Translations under genes and position numbers: made by a program
In this document: piece after piece, positions 1-8,878 of the stretch
Position numbering within the stretch: position 1 is the stretch's first letter
How the letters are laid out: each line of letters opens with the position of its first letter
Notes under the pieces: generated by a model
What the model saw: only the letters and a program-made list of their open reading frames with translations
The model's database searches: none
What the model was told of the DNA's origin: nothing
NCBI RefSeq assembly: GCF_000179615.1
Contig: NZ_AEDD01000002.1
Span: 372,001-436,000, forward strand
Origin: Paenibacillus curdlanolyticus YK9
Lineage (GTDB): Bacteria > Bacillota > Bacilli > Paenibacillales > Paenibacillaceae
DNA length: 64,000 bases
Direction of reading: 5' to 3'

Positions 1-793
1 GAAGCAGATTGCTCGGTTCAGCCGGCTTGCCCGGCAATGCCGACTGCGGCGGCGGCATGGATGCCGTCTGCTGCTTTTTCGGCTCACCTGGCGAGGAAGC
101 GAAAAACTGGCTGATCCAATGAAGCAAAGCCGTTAATGCTCGTCGTAACGCCTCGCTCAATGCGGGCAGCAAGGCAAGGAACAGGACGACAGCGCCCATA
201 GCAGCGACCAGCAGCCGATTTTGCCAAAGGATCGAACGTGCAACGCCGCTTTTCTTCTGATCGGGATGCGCTTCTCGCTCGAGATGCCGATGATTCCATA
301 TGAATAAGGAAACTATAACGGTGATGGCGATATCCGCATTGACCCATGGCACATAGGAAGCGGATCCGGCATGGTTTTGCAATAGAAGCGGACAGATGAA
401 GTCCAGCAGAAGCGCAAACAAATACATGGCGGTCGGCAGCGTCGATACCCGGCCATCTGCAGGCAGCACGGTCCCATGAATACCGAAAAAGCCATAGATT
501 ATCGCCGATAGCACACCCGCTTGCGTGAAACCAAACCATCCATAAGAAAGCGTCAGGACGATGACGATAACCAAACCTAAGGTCAGCCACCGACCGTATT
601 TGCCTAGCAGCCGTTCAATTGTTTGACCTGCTGCATGCACGAACGGAATGAAGAGCAGCCAACCAACCGTCCGATCCTCGGGCAATGCCAGTCTAGCCAA
701 ACTAACCGCAATCGGCAGGAATAGAAGCAGCAGGAGCAGCGCGCGTAAAACCGTTCGAGCAGCGGGATGCTGCCAGAAGTTGACTTGCGTCAA
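1..793 (-). CDS. Multi-spanning membrane protein, N-terminal part (probable transglutaminase-family partner of DUF58/MoxR)
   Basis: The frame is open on the minus strand from a TTG at 793 to the window edge, so about 264 residues are visible and the C-terminus is missing. Its TTG overlaps the TGA of the DUF58 gene, which suggests translational coupling. The visible part has several hydrophobic segments (roughly residues 16-33, 44-55, 73-90, 95-110, 125-140, 155-170 and 200-220) and then a Pro/Gln-rich stretch. MoxR-DUF58 operons in Bacillota are commonly followed by a membrane protein with an extracytoplasmic transglutaminase-like domain and an N-terminal membrane region of this kind. The family is inferred from that context because the catalytic domain lies outside the window. 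Confidence 0.7.
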   Translation of the reverse strand, partial: MTQVNFWQHPAARTVLRALLLLLLFLPIAVSLARLALPEDRTVGWLLFIPFVHAAGQTIERLLGKYGRWLTLGLVIVIVLTLSYGWFGFTQAGVLSAIIYGFFGIHGTVLPADGRVSTLPTAMYLFALLLDFICPLLLQNHAGSASYVPWVNADIAITVIVSLFIWNHRHLEREAHPDQKKSGVARSILWQNRLLVAAMGAVVLFLALLPALSEALRRALTALLHWISQFFASSPGEPKKQQTASMPPPQSALPGKPAEPSNLL

Positions 794-1893
794 GAAGCAT
801 TCACCTCGCTCTCTTCGTCGATGAGTTGGAAGACGATCCGATGCCCCTCAGCTTCCAGCTGCTCCGCAGCAGCATAGAGCCGATCATCGACGTAAGCCGT
901 TACGATAACCATATCCGTTGACGGCTCCAGCAGCTCAGACAAAGCATGCAAATATTCCGCAAACGGCTGCAAGCGTTCAATCTTCAGCCTTGCCATCCTT
1001 TCAAGCAGCACGTACAAATGCGGCTCACCGCTCCCAGGCGCGGCATAAATCGAAGTCTGCGGCGCATCCTCCATCGGCGCGTTCGCCGCAAATCCCGCTT
1101 CCATGCCATGGTGAATGAGCTGTTCGGCTATTCCTGCCGCCAAGCGAATCCCGCGTTCAATCCGCGCAGTGTCGGTAATGTCTCGCCATACTTGCGCATG
1201 ATCCTCTACGTTAAGCACAATTAACACCTGATAATCGGCGGTCGTATCCAGCTGATGAACCTGCAATTCACCGGTACGGGCAGTTGCACGCCAATTGACG
1301 AAGCGCATGGAATCGCCTGCCCGATAAGGACGGACGCCAATTCGGCGGAACGGGTCCTCTACCACCCATCGGCGTACGGACAGCTCGCCTTGCCAGCCGC
1401 GGGCCGGCCAATCGCTCTGCTCAGGCAGCATCGGGATCGGATAAACGATCAGCTTCTCGGTGAATGCAAACTGTTTATTCGTCGCGCTCATCCCGAACAC
1501 ATCGCCGGCAGTTAGCGTTACGGTCGATAGCGTATAGGCTCCGCGCTGCAGCATTTTCACGCGATGCGTGCGCCGAATGCGCCGCATGGGCAGAAGGCTG
1601 AAGAAGCTTCGATGATTTTGCATAAACTGCCCCGTGCTCACCGCGAGATTAGCCGATTGCTCCGGGCCAAATTGGAGCGAAGCGTGGAGGAGCGATTCCA
1701 CCCGCAGCCACGGGAGCGGGAATCGCTTTTCATTCGCGATCGTTTCGATCATGTGGACCTCATCGCCTTCAAAGCAGTAGGTCCGATCGAATTGTCGGCT
1801 GTAAGATAAGCGCTTTAGCGCTACTGCCCGGAATACGCGATGCTGGATAATGACGATGAGGGCGCTAAGCAACAATAGAACATAAATCCCCAT
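790..1893 (-). CDS. DUF58 domain protein
   Basis: A 367-residue protein with an N-terminal hydrophobic helix (residues 3-16) that probably anchors it in the membrane. The DUF58 signature RPYRAGDSMRFVNWRATART lies in the C-terminal half and leads into a vWA-like fold. The ATG start follows a clear AGGAG. It sits 12 bases after the MoxR ATPase gene and overlaps the next membrane-protein gene, which is the classic MoxR-DUF58-transglutaminase order. MoxR proteins are AAA+ chaperones thought to remodel such vWA-like partners. The substrate is unknown, and the assignment to the DUF58 family is firm. Confidence 0.9.
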   Translation of the reverse strand: MGIYVLLLLSALIVIIQHRVFRAVALKRLSYSRQFDRTYCFEGDEVHMIETIANEKRFPLPWLRVESLLHASLQFGPEQSANLAVSTGQFMQNHRSFFSLLPMRRIRRTHRVKMLQRGAYTLSTVTLTAGDVFGMSATNKQFAFTEKLIVYPIPMLPEQSDWPARGWQGELSVRRWVVEDPFRRIGVRPYRAGDSMRFVNWRATARTGELQVHQLDTTADYQVLIVLNVEDHAQVWRDITDTARIERGIRLAAGIAEQLIHHGMEAGFAANAPMEDAPQTSIYAAPGSGEPHLYVLLERMARLKIERLQPFAEYLHALSELLEPSTDMVIVTAYVDDRLYAAAEQLEAEGHRIVFQLIDEESEVNAS

Positions 1894-1905
1894 AATCGCT
1901 GTCTC

Positions 1906-2874
1906 CTAAGAATGAAGCTGCTCTGCCGGCACTTCAACAGCTGTCAGTACATGCGCAATCAAACGCTCGGCAGCCCCTTTATCGCCGCGAGCGCGCGAAG
2001 CGCTCTTCAAGACAAGCCGATGTGCAAGTACAGGACGCGCAAGCAGCTTCACATCGTCCGGCGTCACAAAATCGCGTCCCTGCATGGCCGCGTGCGCCTG
2101 CGATGCGCGAAGCAGCGCTTGCATGCCTCGGGGGCTTACGCCGATCGCGACTTCCTCTTGCTGGCGCGTGAGCTCGGCAATATTGACAATGTAGCGAAGC
2201 AGGTCGTCATGCACTTGAACCTGAGCTGACAGGCGCTGCGCCTCTTCTAGTGCGGCAACGTCAACAACAGCGTTTAGCTGATCGAGCGGCTGGGCAGCCT
2301 TGAACCGGTTAAGCAGCTGCACGCTCTCCTCGCTCGAAGGGTAGCCGACGCTGAGCTTAAACAGGAAACGGTCCAATTGCGCCTCAGGCAGCGGGAACGT
2401 ACCCTGCTGCTCGATCGGGTTCTGGGTTGCAATGACGAGAAACGGCGGCATCAGCTGATGCGTCTGGCCATCGACGCTAATTTGGCGTTCCTCCATACAC
2501 TCCAGCAGGCTTGATTGCGTTCGCGGCGTCGCACGGTTAATCTCATCGGCGAGCAGCACATTCGTGAATAGCGGTCCTGGTCGAAACTCGAACTCGCTTA
2601 GCTTCTGGTTAAAGAAGCTAATACCGCTCAAATCCGATGGCATCAAATCCGGTGTAAACTGCACCCGCCTGAAGCTGCAGTCGACCGAGCGCGCAAACGA
2701 CTTGGCAAGCAGCGTTTTCCCCGTGCCGGGCACGTCCTCGAGCAGCACATGCCCTGAGGTCAGCAGCGCGATTGTAAGCTTATCGATCAATTCATCCTTC
2801 CCTATGATCACTTGTCCGACATTCGACCGGATTCGATTGGCTAATGCTTGAATAGCTTGTTCTTGTACCCCCAT
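1906..2874 (-). CDS. MoxR-family AAA+ ATPase
   Basis: A cytoplasmic AAA+ ATPase of 322 residues. Visible motifs are Walker A (EDVPGTGKT), Walker B (LLADEINRATPRTQSSLL), sensor 1 (ATQNPIEQQGTFPLPEAQLDRF) split across the usual MoxR positions, and a C-terminal lid with GVSPRG as sensor 2. The ATG at 2874 is chosen because it follows AGGAGAGGGG at good distance. A longer in-frame extension upstream would run into the helicase gene and has no ribosome-binding site. The gene lies 43 bases after the helicase stop and directly before DUF58, so the three may be cotranscribed. MoxR proteins act as chaperones that mature metalloproteins or membrane complexes; the client here is not known. Confidence 0.93.
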   Translation of the reverse strand: MGVQEQAIQALANRIRSNVGQVIIGKDELIDKLTIALLTSGHVLLEDVPGTGKTLLAKSFARSVDCSFRRVQFTPDLMPSDLSGISFFNQKLSEFEFRPGPLFTNVLLADEINRATPRTQSSLLECMEERQISVDGQTHQLMPPFLVIATQNPIEQQGTFPLPEAQLDRFLFKLSVGYPSSEESVQLLNRFKAAQPLDQLNAVVDVAALEEAQRLSAQVQVHDDLLRYIVNIAELTRQQEEVAIGVSPRGMQALLRASQAHAAMQGRDFVTPDDVKLLARPVLAHRLVLKSASRARGDKGAAERLIAHVLTAVEVPAEQLHS

Positions 2875-2917
2875 GATTTGTTTCCCCTCTCCTGAACTGG
2901 TTGTAGTTGATTGGGCA

Positions 2918-5900
2918 TTATCGAAGCGTGCTTGGCCATAGGACGAGCCGCTGCCCGTCTTTCTCAGCGCCAATCTGCAGCAGCTGCTGACCTGCTTCTC
3001 TGCTTATGATGGGCTCGCTGTTCCATTGCTCGATAATAACTTTCGATAGCTGCTGTCTGCGCAAAATCGCCGATAGTGCGATACGCAGCGCCTCTGGATC
3101 AGGCAAGCTGTTCTCAGCATGCACAGTCTCGTCCATTACCCGAATGCGCCGACCGTTATTTTCAATCCAATACAGCCATTGCGCTCCGCGCATCACGAGA
3201 AAATGGCCGTTTTTACGAGCAAACTGCGTGTTCGCTGCACGCGGCCAATCTGCAATCAGGCCATAAGGGTTCACTGGATCGACGGCTGATACGACCGTAA
3301 TCCCGTGATCCCCTGCAGAAGGTACGGCCGCGCGAACAGCCTCTGCAATCGCTGGTGTCGTAAATTGCATCGTTGCCTCGCCATCGACGAACATGCCTCT
3401 TGTCACCGTGCCCCACGCCTCAAGCTGCTTGAGCATCGGGAGCAGTCTATCCCATTGAAACGGCGCTACGGCGGATACAAGCTCCTTCGTCACAATGCCG
3501 TAGCTGTCGAGCAAATGGCGTACCCAATGCATCGCAGAAGGCTCTCTTGGTAACGTTTGCGCAACTTCAGCAGCGGAACTTTCAGCTGTTTCCACCAGTC
3601 CGCCTGTCCAATACCAGCGGCCAAGACCGGAGCCAGCTTTGGCCCAATCACGCTGTTTTTTGCCTGCATGAAGGCGAAGCGGCGCGAATTGATCATTGGA
3701 GGCTTGGCCTTCCCATACGAGCAGCAATAAAGACTGCAAGGTCTCGGACGGCGTACGTCCCTCATCGCGCGCCAGCTTCGTTAAAAATGCGGCGCCGCCC
3801 GTACGCAACCGTTGCAGCAGCGGCGACTGCTCCGACTCCCTTTTATCTAAGTCGTGAATATACGGCTCGTAAAGCGGTTTGTCCTCCGCTAGGAAAAAAG
3901 CAACGCGTCCTTCCTTATCGCCGCTAGCTTTACTTCCAAGCCAGATAACATCGCCGGTCGCGCACAACAGATCGAGCTGATCTGCACGGTAATCCGCGAT
4001 ACGCGAAGGGAACACGATAGACTCCCAATGCGATAGTGGAAGATACAAGCCTTGCAGCTTGCTGATGACCGCACGCAGTCCCTCTTCTCCCCGCACTTGC
4101 ATGCCGCTTAAGGCGTATTGCCTTGTTGCCATCTGTACGAGCCATCGGCTTGGATGGACGGGCTGCGTCCTGTTCCTCGCTTCGCCGATCGATAGCCGGA
4201 TTAGCCGCGCGGCTGTCTTGCGCCCCGTCCATAGCCGTTCTGCGGCATCGGATGCGAATGGGGCTTGCTCAAGCCGGCCTTGCGAGAGGAGCAAATCGAC
4301 TGCTTCTCGTGCCGATTGCAGCGATAGCTGCGGATAACGGTCACATAGCTCCGGTTCGGTTACCGAAAGCTCATGCTCGGCAAAACGTCCGATAATGAAC
4401 GTGACAGAGGCCGGATCTTCAGGGAAAGCGGCATACAGCTCGCATTCGTCCCGACAGATCCATCTTTGCGGGCCGTCGCTGCCAGGCTGGCCGACATCGA
4501 TTTGCGAAATAACGCCTTGCTGGCTTAGCTCTTCAACCCATGCAAGCCCGGAAGCACCTGTCCAGCGGATGATTTCATCGATCCCTCGATCGCCATAACG
4601 CTTGAGCAGTGCGATCAGCTCGGTTGAATTGGCCGCTGTCCGATCGGCTATGGAGAGCTTCACTCGCTCGGATTCTACGACTTCCGGCGTGACAACGCCG
4701 CGTACGGCATCGGCGCCAAAGACGCTGCCCGCCAGCTCTCGGCTGACGTTCAGCAGCTGCATGCGAACAGCATCGTCCAGCCCGTCCCCTTCATAAATGC
4801 GCATGTTGACGTACTCGGCAATAAATTGGGTCGCCATCGGAGACGGATACGCGGTTTCCCGCATAACAAATTCGAATTCTCCTGCTCCGATCGCTTGCAG
4901 CAGGCCGCGAAGGCCCTCTAGATCAAGATAGCTGTTCAAGCATTCGCGCATCGCCTCATCCAAAAACGGAAACTGTGCCGCATACGGGAGCGCTTCCTTC
5001 AGCAGCTCTTCGCTGCGCAGCCTCTTTTGCCATAGGGGCGTACGCGTAAAGCTGCGCGACAGCAGAAGCGACGTTTCTGCCAGATGCCGAAATGCGATCG
5101 CTAATAGCGGAGAGCCGGTAATCGCTTCCTTCAGAAGCGACTCCAGATTGCCAGGCGCCACATGCCAAATCGTCTGCAGCCAGGATGGATCCCACTCGGG
5201 CAATACGAATTCAATGCCGTTATCCTTCGCATTGCCATATAAACGATAAGGCAGCAGCTGCTCGAATTGCCGTTCGATCGCGAGCAGCCAAGTCCGATTG
5301 ACTCTGCGACCGAATGGATTATGAATAATGATATGCGTCTGGTTCGATACATCCCGATAATGCTCCACGATGATGCGCCGATCGGTAGGCAGTCCGCAAA
5401 AGGCATGCTGGGAGCGAATGTAGCCGATTAGCTGTTCTGCGGAAACGCTGTCCATTCCGTATTCCTCATGAAGCCATTGCATGACGGCGATATCGGTCTC
5501 GGTAGGGTCGCCAATCTCTCGCTGTTCGCTACCCTCTGGCTGGTTGGAAAGCGCTAAGCGATCGGCCAGTTCACGAATAAAAGCGCCGACCTGCATGCCA
5601 AGCGCAATTGAGCGTCCGCCTGCTTCATTCCGCCAAAACGGAATTTCGCTAAAGCTGTTCGCGGCCTCCGCAACGTATACGCGGTCTTTGTCAATCCGGC
5701 GAATCATCCAATTGTTCGAGCCGAGCTGGAACACATCTCCCACGCGGCTTTCCTGTACATATTCCTCATCTAGTTCCCCAAGATGAGCGCGGCTGTCCAG
5801 ATGATGGACGGGATATGCTGAGCTGCTCGGTATTGTGCCTGCTCCGGTCAACGCAGCGATTCCCCCGCTGCGCCGTCCAGTAAGAAGATCGGCATCTCGA

Positions 5901-7438
5901 TTCCAATCGAGGAGCGGCCGCGCGAACGGATAAAAGCCGCTCAACACCTGCAGCATCGCGATGAGCCGCTCATAAGGGAAAGCTCGGAACGTGTCGCTTT
6001 GTACGATGAGACGGTACAACGCTAGAACGGTCCAATCCGCATTGGCCGCCATCGCCACCGTATGCTGGGACAGGACGTCCAGCGGCTGCTCCGGCAAATG
6101 AATCGGCTCGATCTCGCGAAGGGCGATAAGCCTCGACAAGACGGCCGCTTCTGCCAGCGCGCCGCGATGGCGGACAATAATCGCGCCTCGGCTCGTATCG
6201 CCAACGGAATGGCCGGCGCGTCCGATTCGCTGGATGCCTGCTGCCGCGTCGGAAGGCGGGTCGATTTGCAGGACCAGATCGACATGCCCTACATCAATGC
6301 CAAGCTCTAGCGAGGAGGTCGCAACGATGCATCGCAGCTCGCCTGCTTTCAATAATCGCTCCGCCTCGAGCCTGCGCTCCTTCGCCATGCTGCCATGATG
6401 CGCACGCGCCATTTCGTACCCGGATGCATCATTCAGTCGCAAGCAGAGCCGCTCGCAAATCCGCCTGCTATTCACGAACAACAGCACCGTTCGGCTGCCT
6501 TCCATTAACGCAAACAACCGCTCCAGTATCGGCTGCCAAACGGCTTCCCGCGTAGCGGCAGGCTTGGACATATCGGGCATCGTTACGCTGACCTGCATCA
6601 GCTTGGTCATCGTACTCTCAATGATGGATACAGGGCGGGGCAAGTAGCCTAGCGGATGAGACTGGTCGCGAACGGCAGCGGGTACCGCATTATCAATGGG
6701 AAGCGAGCTGTCCATCGGATGGCTATCTGCATCTGATCGTTCTTCCCAGCCGCCGAGAAAACGGGCAACCCGCCATAACGGCTTTTGCGTCGCTGATACG
6801 CCAATTCGCTGAACAGGGCGTCCGCATAAGTGGACGAGCCGCTCCAACGAAAGCGACAGATGAGCGCCGCGTTTGTCCGCTGCCAAATCATGAATCTCAT
6901 CGACGATGACATATTGCACGGTGCGAAGCATGTCCCGTCCCCCTGTTGACGTCAGCAAAATAAAGAGCGACTCCGGGGTTGTCAGCAGCACCTCTGGCGG
7001 GCGTTTCGTCATCGCGGTTCGCTGCGAGGACGGCGTGTCGCCGGTTCGTACCGCACAGCGAATGCCAGGCCAACTCGTCTCTCGCTCGGATGCTCGCTTA
7101 TCGATCGCTTCAATAAAAGCGCGCAAATGATCGTGAACGTCATTATTAAGCGCTTTCAATGGCGAGAGGTATAAGACGCGTACGCCCGGTTCGAATCGGG
7201 CTGCCTGTTCATCGCTGGCCTTGCTCCGCGACTGGAGCTTCTCGCGTACGACGGCATCCAAGCAAGGCAGCAGCGCCGCTAACGTTTTGCCAGAACCGGT
7301 AGGTGCCGCGATTAGCGTATGCTGGCGATGACGAATCGATTGCCAAGCTCGGGCTTGTACATCCGTCGGCTGACCGAACGATGATGTGAACCAATCCGCG
7401 ATTACAGGATGGAACGATTCTAAAGCATTATTTTGCAA
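2918..7438 (-). CDS. lhr: Lhr-type large ATP-dependent helicase
   Basis: A 1506-residue superfamily 2 helicase close in length to full-length E. coli Lhr (about 1540). Walker A APTGSGKT is at residues 45-52 and the DEIH box near residue 177. Further motifs include TTPESL, a RecA2 domain with VATSSLELGIDVGHVDLV, and the QRIGRAGHS motif VI. These are followed by the Lhr winged-helix region and a long C-terminal extension. Lhr proteins are 3'-to-5' DNA translocases linked to DNA repair. The start is a TTG at 7438, 11 bases after GGAG; an ATG five bases upstream is out of frame. A consensus TATAAT lies about 50 bases upstream, divergent from the XerS-like gene. Confidence 0.9.
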   Translation of the reverse strand: MQNNALESFHPVIADWFTSSFGQPTDVQARAWQSIRHRQHTLIAAPTGSGKTLAALLPCLDAVVREKLQSRSKASDEQAARFEPGVRVLYLSPLKALNNDVHDHLRAFIEAIDKRASERETSWPGIRCAVRTGDTPSSQRTAMTKRPPEVLLTTPESLFILLTSTGGRDMLRTVQYVIVDEIHDLAADKRGAHLSLSLERLVHLCGRPVQRIGVSATQKPLWRVARFLGGWEERSDADSHPMDSSLPIDNAVPAAVRDQSHPLGYLPRPVSIIESTMTKLMQVSVTMPDMSKPAATREAVWQPILERLFALMEGSRTVLLFVNSRRICERLCLRLNDASGYEMARAHHGSMAKERRLEAERLLKAGELRCIVATSSLELGIDVGHVDLVLQIDPPSDAAAGIQRIGRAGHSVGDTSRGAIIVRHRGALAEAAVLSRLIALREIEPIHLPEQPLDVLSQHTVAMAANADWTVLALYRLIVQSDTFRAFPYERLIAMLQVLSGFYPFARPLLDWNRDADLLTGRRSGGIAALTGAGTIPSSSAYPVHHLDSRAHLGELDEEYVQESRVGDVFQLGSNNWMIRRIDKDRVYVAEAANSFSEIPFWRNEAGGRSIALGMQVGAFIRELADRLALSNQPEGSEQREIGDPTETDIAVMQWLHEEYGMDSVSAEQLIGYIRSQHAFCGLPTDRRIIVEHYRDVSNQTHIIIHNPFGRRVNRTWLLAIERQFEQLLPYRLYGNAKDNGIEFVLPEWDPSWLQTIWHVAPGNLESLLKEAITGSPLLAIAFRHLAETSLLLSRSFTRTPLWQKRLRSEELLKEALPYAAQFPFLDEAMRECLNSYLDLEGLRGLLQAIGAGEFEFVMRETAYPSPMATQFIAEYVNMRIYEGDGLDDAVRMQLLNVSRELAGSVFGADAVRGVVTPEVVESERVKLSIADRTAANSTELIALLKRYGDRGIDEIIRWTGASGLAWVEELSQQGVISQIDVGQPGSDGPQRWICRDECELYAAFPEDPASVTFIIGRFAEHELSVTEPELCDRYPQLSLQSAREAVDLLLSQGRLEQAPFASDAAERLWTGRKTAARLIRLSIGEARNRTQPVHPSRWLVQMATRQYALSGMQVRGEEGLRAVISKLQGLYLPLSHWESIVFPSRIADYRADQLDLLCATGDVIWLGSKASGDKEGRVAFFLAEDKPLYEPYIHDLDKRESEQSPLLQRLRTGGAAFLTKLARDEGRTPSETLQSLLLLVWEGQASNDQFAPLRLHAGKKQRDWAKAGSGLGRWYWTGGLVETAESSAAEVAQTLPREPSAMHWVRHLLDSYGIVTKELVSAVAPFQWDRLLPMLKQLEAWGTVTRGMFVDGEATMQFTTPAIAEAVRAAVPSAGDHGITVVSAVDPVNPYGLIADWPRAANTQFARKNGHFLVMRGAQWLYWIENNGRRIRVMDETVHAENSLPDPEALRIALSAILRRQQLSKVIIEQWNSEPIISREAGQQLLQIGAEKDGQRLVLWPSTLR

Positions 7439-7488
7439 AACATGATCATCTCCAATTGGCCAATCTGCGCCCTTTCAACATTCTCCTT

Positions 7489-7494
7489 ATTATA
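7489..7494 (-). promoter_or_regulatory. Probable -10 element for the helicase gene
   Basis: A perfect TATAAT on the minus strand lies 51 bases before the helicase start. No good -35 is visible at 16-18 bases (nearest TTTCAA), so the assignment rests on the -10 and its position. Confidence 0.4.
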
Positions 7495-7578
7495 CCAGTT
7501 GCAACGAGTAGTTGAAACCTAGTTGCATGATTTGCAGCTGTTTCAGCCAATTGTTCCAACACATGCCCAGTCGAATGC

Positions 7579-7607
7579 TTGTTCTCTTTTCTCGCCCCTT
7601 TTATAAT
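7579..7607 (+). promoter_or_regulatory. SigA-type promoter of the XerS-like gene
   Basis: TTGTTC (7579-7584) and TATAAT (7602-7607) are separated by exactly 17 bases and lie 38 bases before the recombinase ATG. Confidence 0.65.
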
Positions 7608-7644
7608 AGAAAGTAATGAGTAGAAAAGGAGTTGAAGCCACGTC

Positions 7645-8724
7645 ATGAACGTCATCAAAATCAAGGACCGGCAGGAATTGGACAAAAAAGTGCCGCTCAT
7701 GCCATGGTACGTCGAAAAATTCGTAAACTTCAAGCTGCCTGACCTCTCCCCTTCTTCGCTGCTCGAATATGTGCGGGATTATGATACGTTCTTCTCTTAT
7801 TTGCTTGCCGAGGGGCTGGCCGCCGGCCCGGCGATCAAGGATGTGAAGCTCGAGGAGCTGGAGAAGTTACATATGGACAGCATCGATTCATTCCGCATGT
7901 TCCTCATGACAAGAACCGAGCATACGAACATGCGGGTTTCCGTTACGCGGAAGCTGTCTTCGCTTCGCTCTTTATTCCACTATTTGAGCCAGATTGCCGA
8001 GGATGAGCAGTTTTACCCGCTGCTAAAGCGTAATGTGATGGCCAAAGTGTCGATCAAGCGAACGTCCAAACCGAAGGATACAGCGGCCAAGCTCGAGGGC
8101 AAGCTGCTGCAGGAAGAAGAAATTGCGGCGTTTCTCAGCTACGTGGAGCGCGATTATGAGCAGGATGTCGCCAAAAATAAGCAAGCCCTGTACAGCTACC
8201 AGCTGAACAAGGTCCGTGATGCATGCATCATCAGCCTCATCCTCCACTCGGGCTTGCGGGTGTCTGAAGTCGTCAATTTGAACGTCGATGACATTGATTT
8301 GAAAAAAAAGCTCTCCTATGTGTTCCGCAAGGGTAAAAATGACGACACGTTCAAAACGCCCGTCTACTTCCGCCAGGAAGCGGTCGAGAGCTTAAGCCAA
8401 TACATGCAGCTGCGCGACCTTGCGTATCATGCGCCTAAACGGGAAAAAGGACTGTTTCTTGCGATCGCGAATGGCAAGAAAGAAGGCTCGCGCATGACGA
8501 AGCGGGCGATTCAGGAAATGGTGATCAAATATGCCAAGCGGTTCGGAAAGCCTTACTTATCCGTTCATAAGCTCCGTCATTCGTTCGCAACGGACTACTA
8601 TCTCCGCAACGATATTTACAAAACGCAAGAGCAGCTCGGCCATGCATCGCCCGAAACGACGCAAATTTATGCGCATCTGACGGACCGGACGATGGCAGAA
8701 GCCATTGACCATACGAATGATTAG
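7645..8724 (+). CDS. xerS: Tyrosine recombinase, XerS-like
   Basis: A 359-residue site-specific recombinase. The N-terminal SAM-like core-binding domain covers about residues 15-120. The catalytic domain carries the expected residues: Arg in HSGLRVSEV, Lys in FRKGKNDD, His/Arg in HKLRHSFA, His in LGHAS and the nucleophile Tyr in TQIYAHL. Its length and N-terminus match the XerS family, which in streptococci resolves chromosome dimers alone at difSL; many Paenibacillaceae carry annotated XerS homologues. The ATG follows AAAAGGAG. A second Xer-type protein is encoded at 46950-47873. I see no difSL-like site beside this gene. Confidence 0.85.
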   Translation: MNVIKIKDRQELDKKVPLMPWYVEKFVNFKLPDLSPSSLLEYVRDYDTFFSYLLAEGLAAGPAIKDVKLEELEKLHMDSIDSFRMFLMTRTEHTNMRVSVTRKLSSLRSLFHYLSQIAEDEQFYPLLKRNVMAKVSIKRTSKPKDTAAKLEGKLLQEEEIAAFLSYVERDYEQDVAKNKQALYSYQLNKVRDACIISLILHSGLRVSEVVNLNVDDIDLKKKLSYVFRKGKNDDTFKTPVYFRQEAVESLSQYMQLRDLAYHAPKREKGLFLAIANGKKEGSRMTKRAIQEMVIKYAKRFGKPYLSVHKLRHSFATDYYLRNDIYKTQEQLGHASPETTQIYAHLTDRTMAEAIDHTND

Positions 8725-8749
8725 CCTCATACGATTGAAGAATACGCGC

Positions 8750-8772
8750 AGCCGGCGAAAGCCGGCTTTTTT
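8750..8772 (+). terminator. Rho-independent terminator after xerS
   Basis: AGCCGGC, GAAA loop, GCCGGCT, then six T. It lies 25 bases after the stop. Confidence 0.9.
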
Positions 8773-8802
8773 ATATGGAATAACGTCGCTCCTGCCCGAC
8801 TT

Positions 8803-8831
8803 TTGACCCGCCCGCTTTAATCTGTTACACT
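8803..8831 (+). promoter_or_regulatory. SigA-type promoter of the LLM flavoprotein gene
   Basis: TTGACC (8803-8808) and TACACT (8826-8831) with a 17-base spacer. The -10 lies inside a 7-7-7 inverted repeat. Confidence 0.5.
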
Positions 8832-8842
8832 TACGGTAACAG
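8822..8842. promoter_or_regulatory. Candidate operator, perfect inverted repeat
   Basis: CTGTTAC (8822-8828), seven-base spacer, GTAACAG (8836-8842). It overlaps the -10 of the LLM gene promoter, where a bound repressor would block RNA polymerase. There is no T-run, so it is not a terminator. The regulator is unknown. Confidence 0.45.
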
Positions 8843-8878
8843 TATAAAACCAACCATTTTATCGAGGTGAGTCCATAC

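Noticed and set aside
84-590. 168-codon minus-strand frame rich in Arg and Cys at the window start
   Set aside because: The neighbouring minus-strand frame reads a continuous multi-spanning membrane protein from 793 to the edge, with ATGA-like coupling to DUF58. This one is its shadow.
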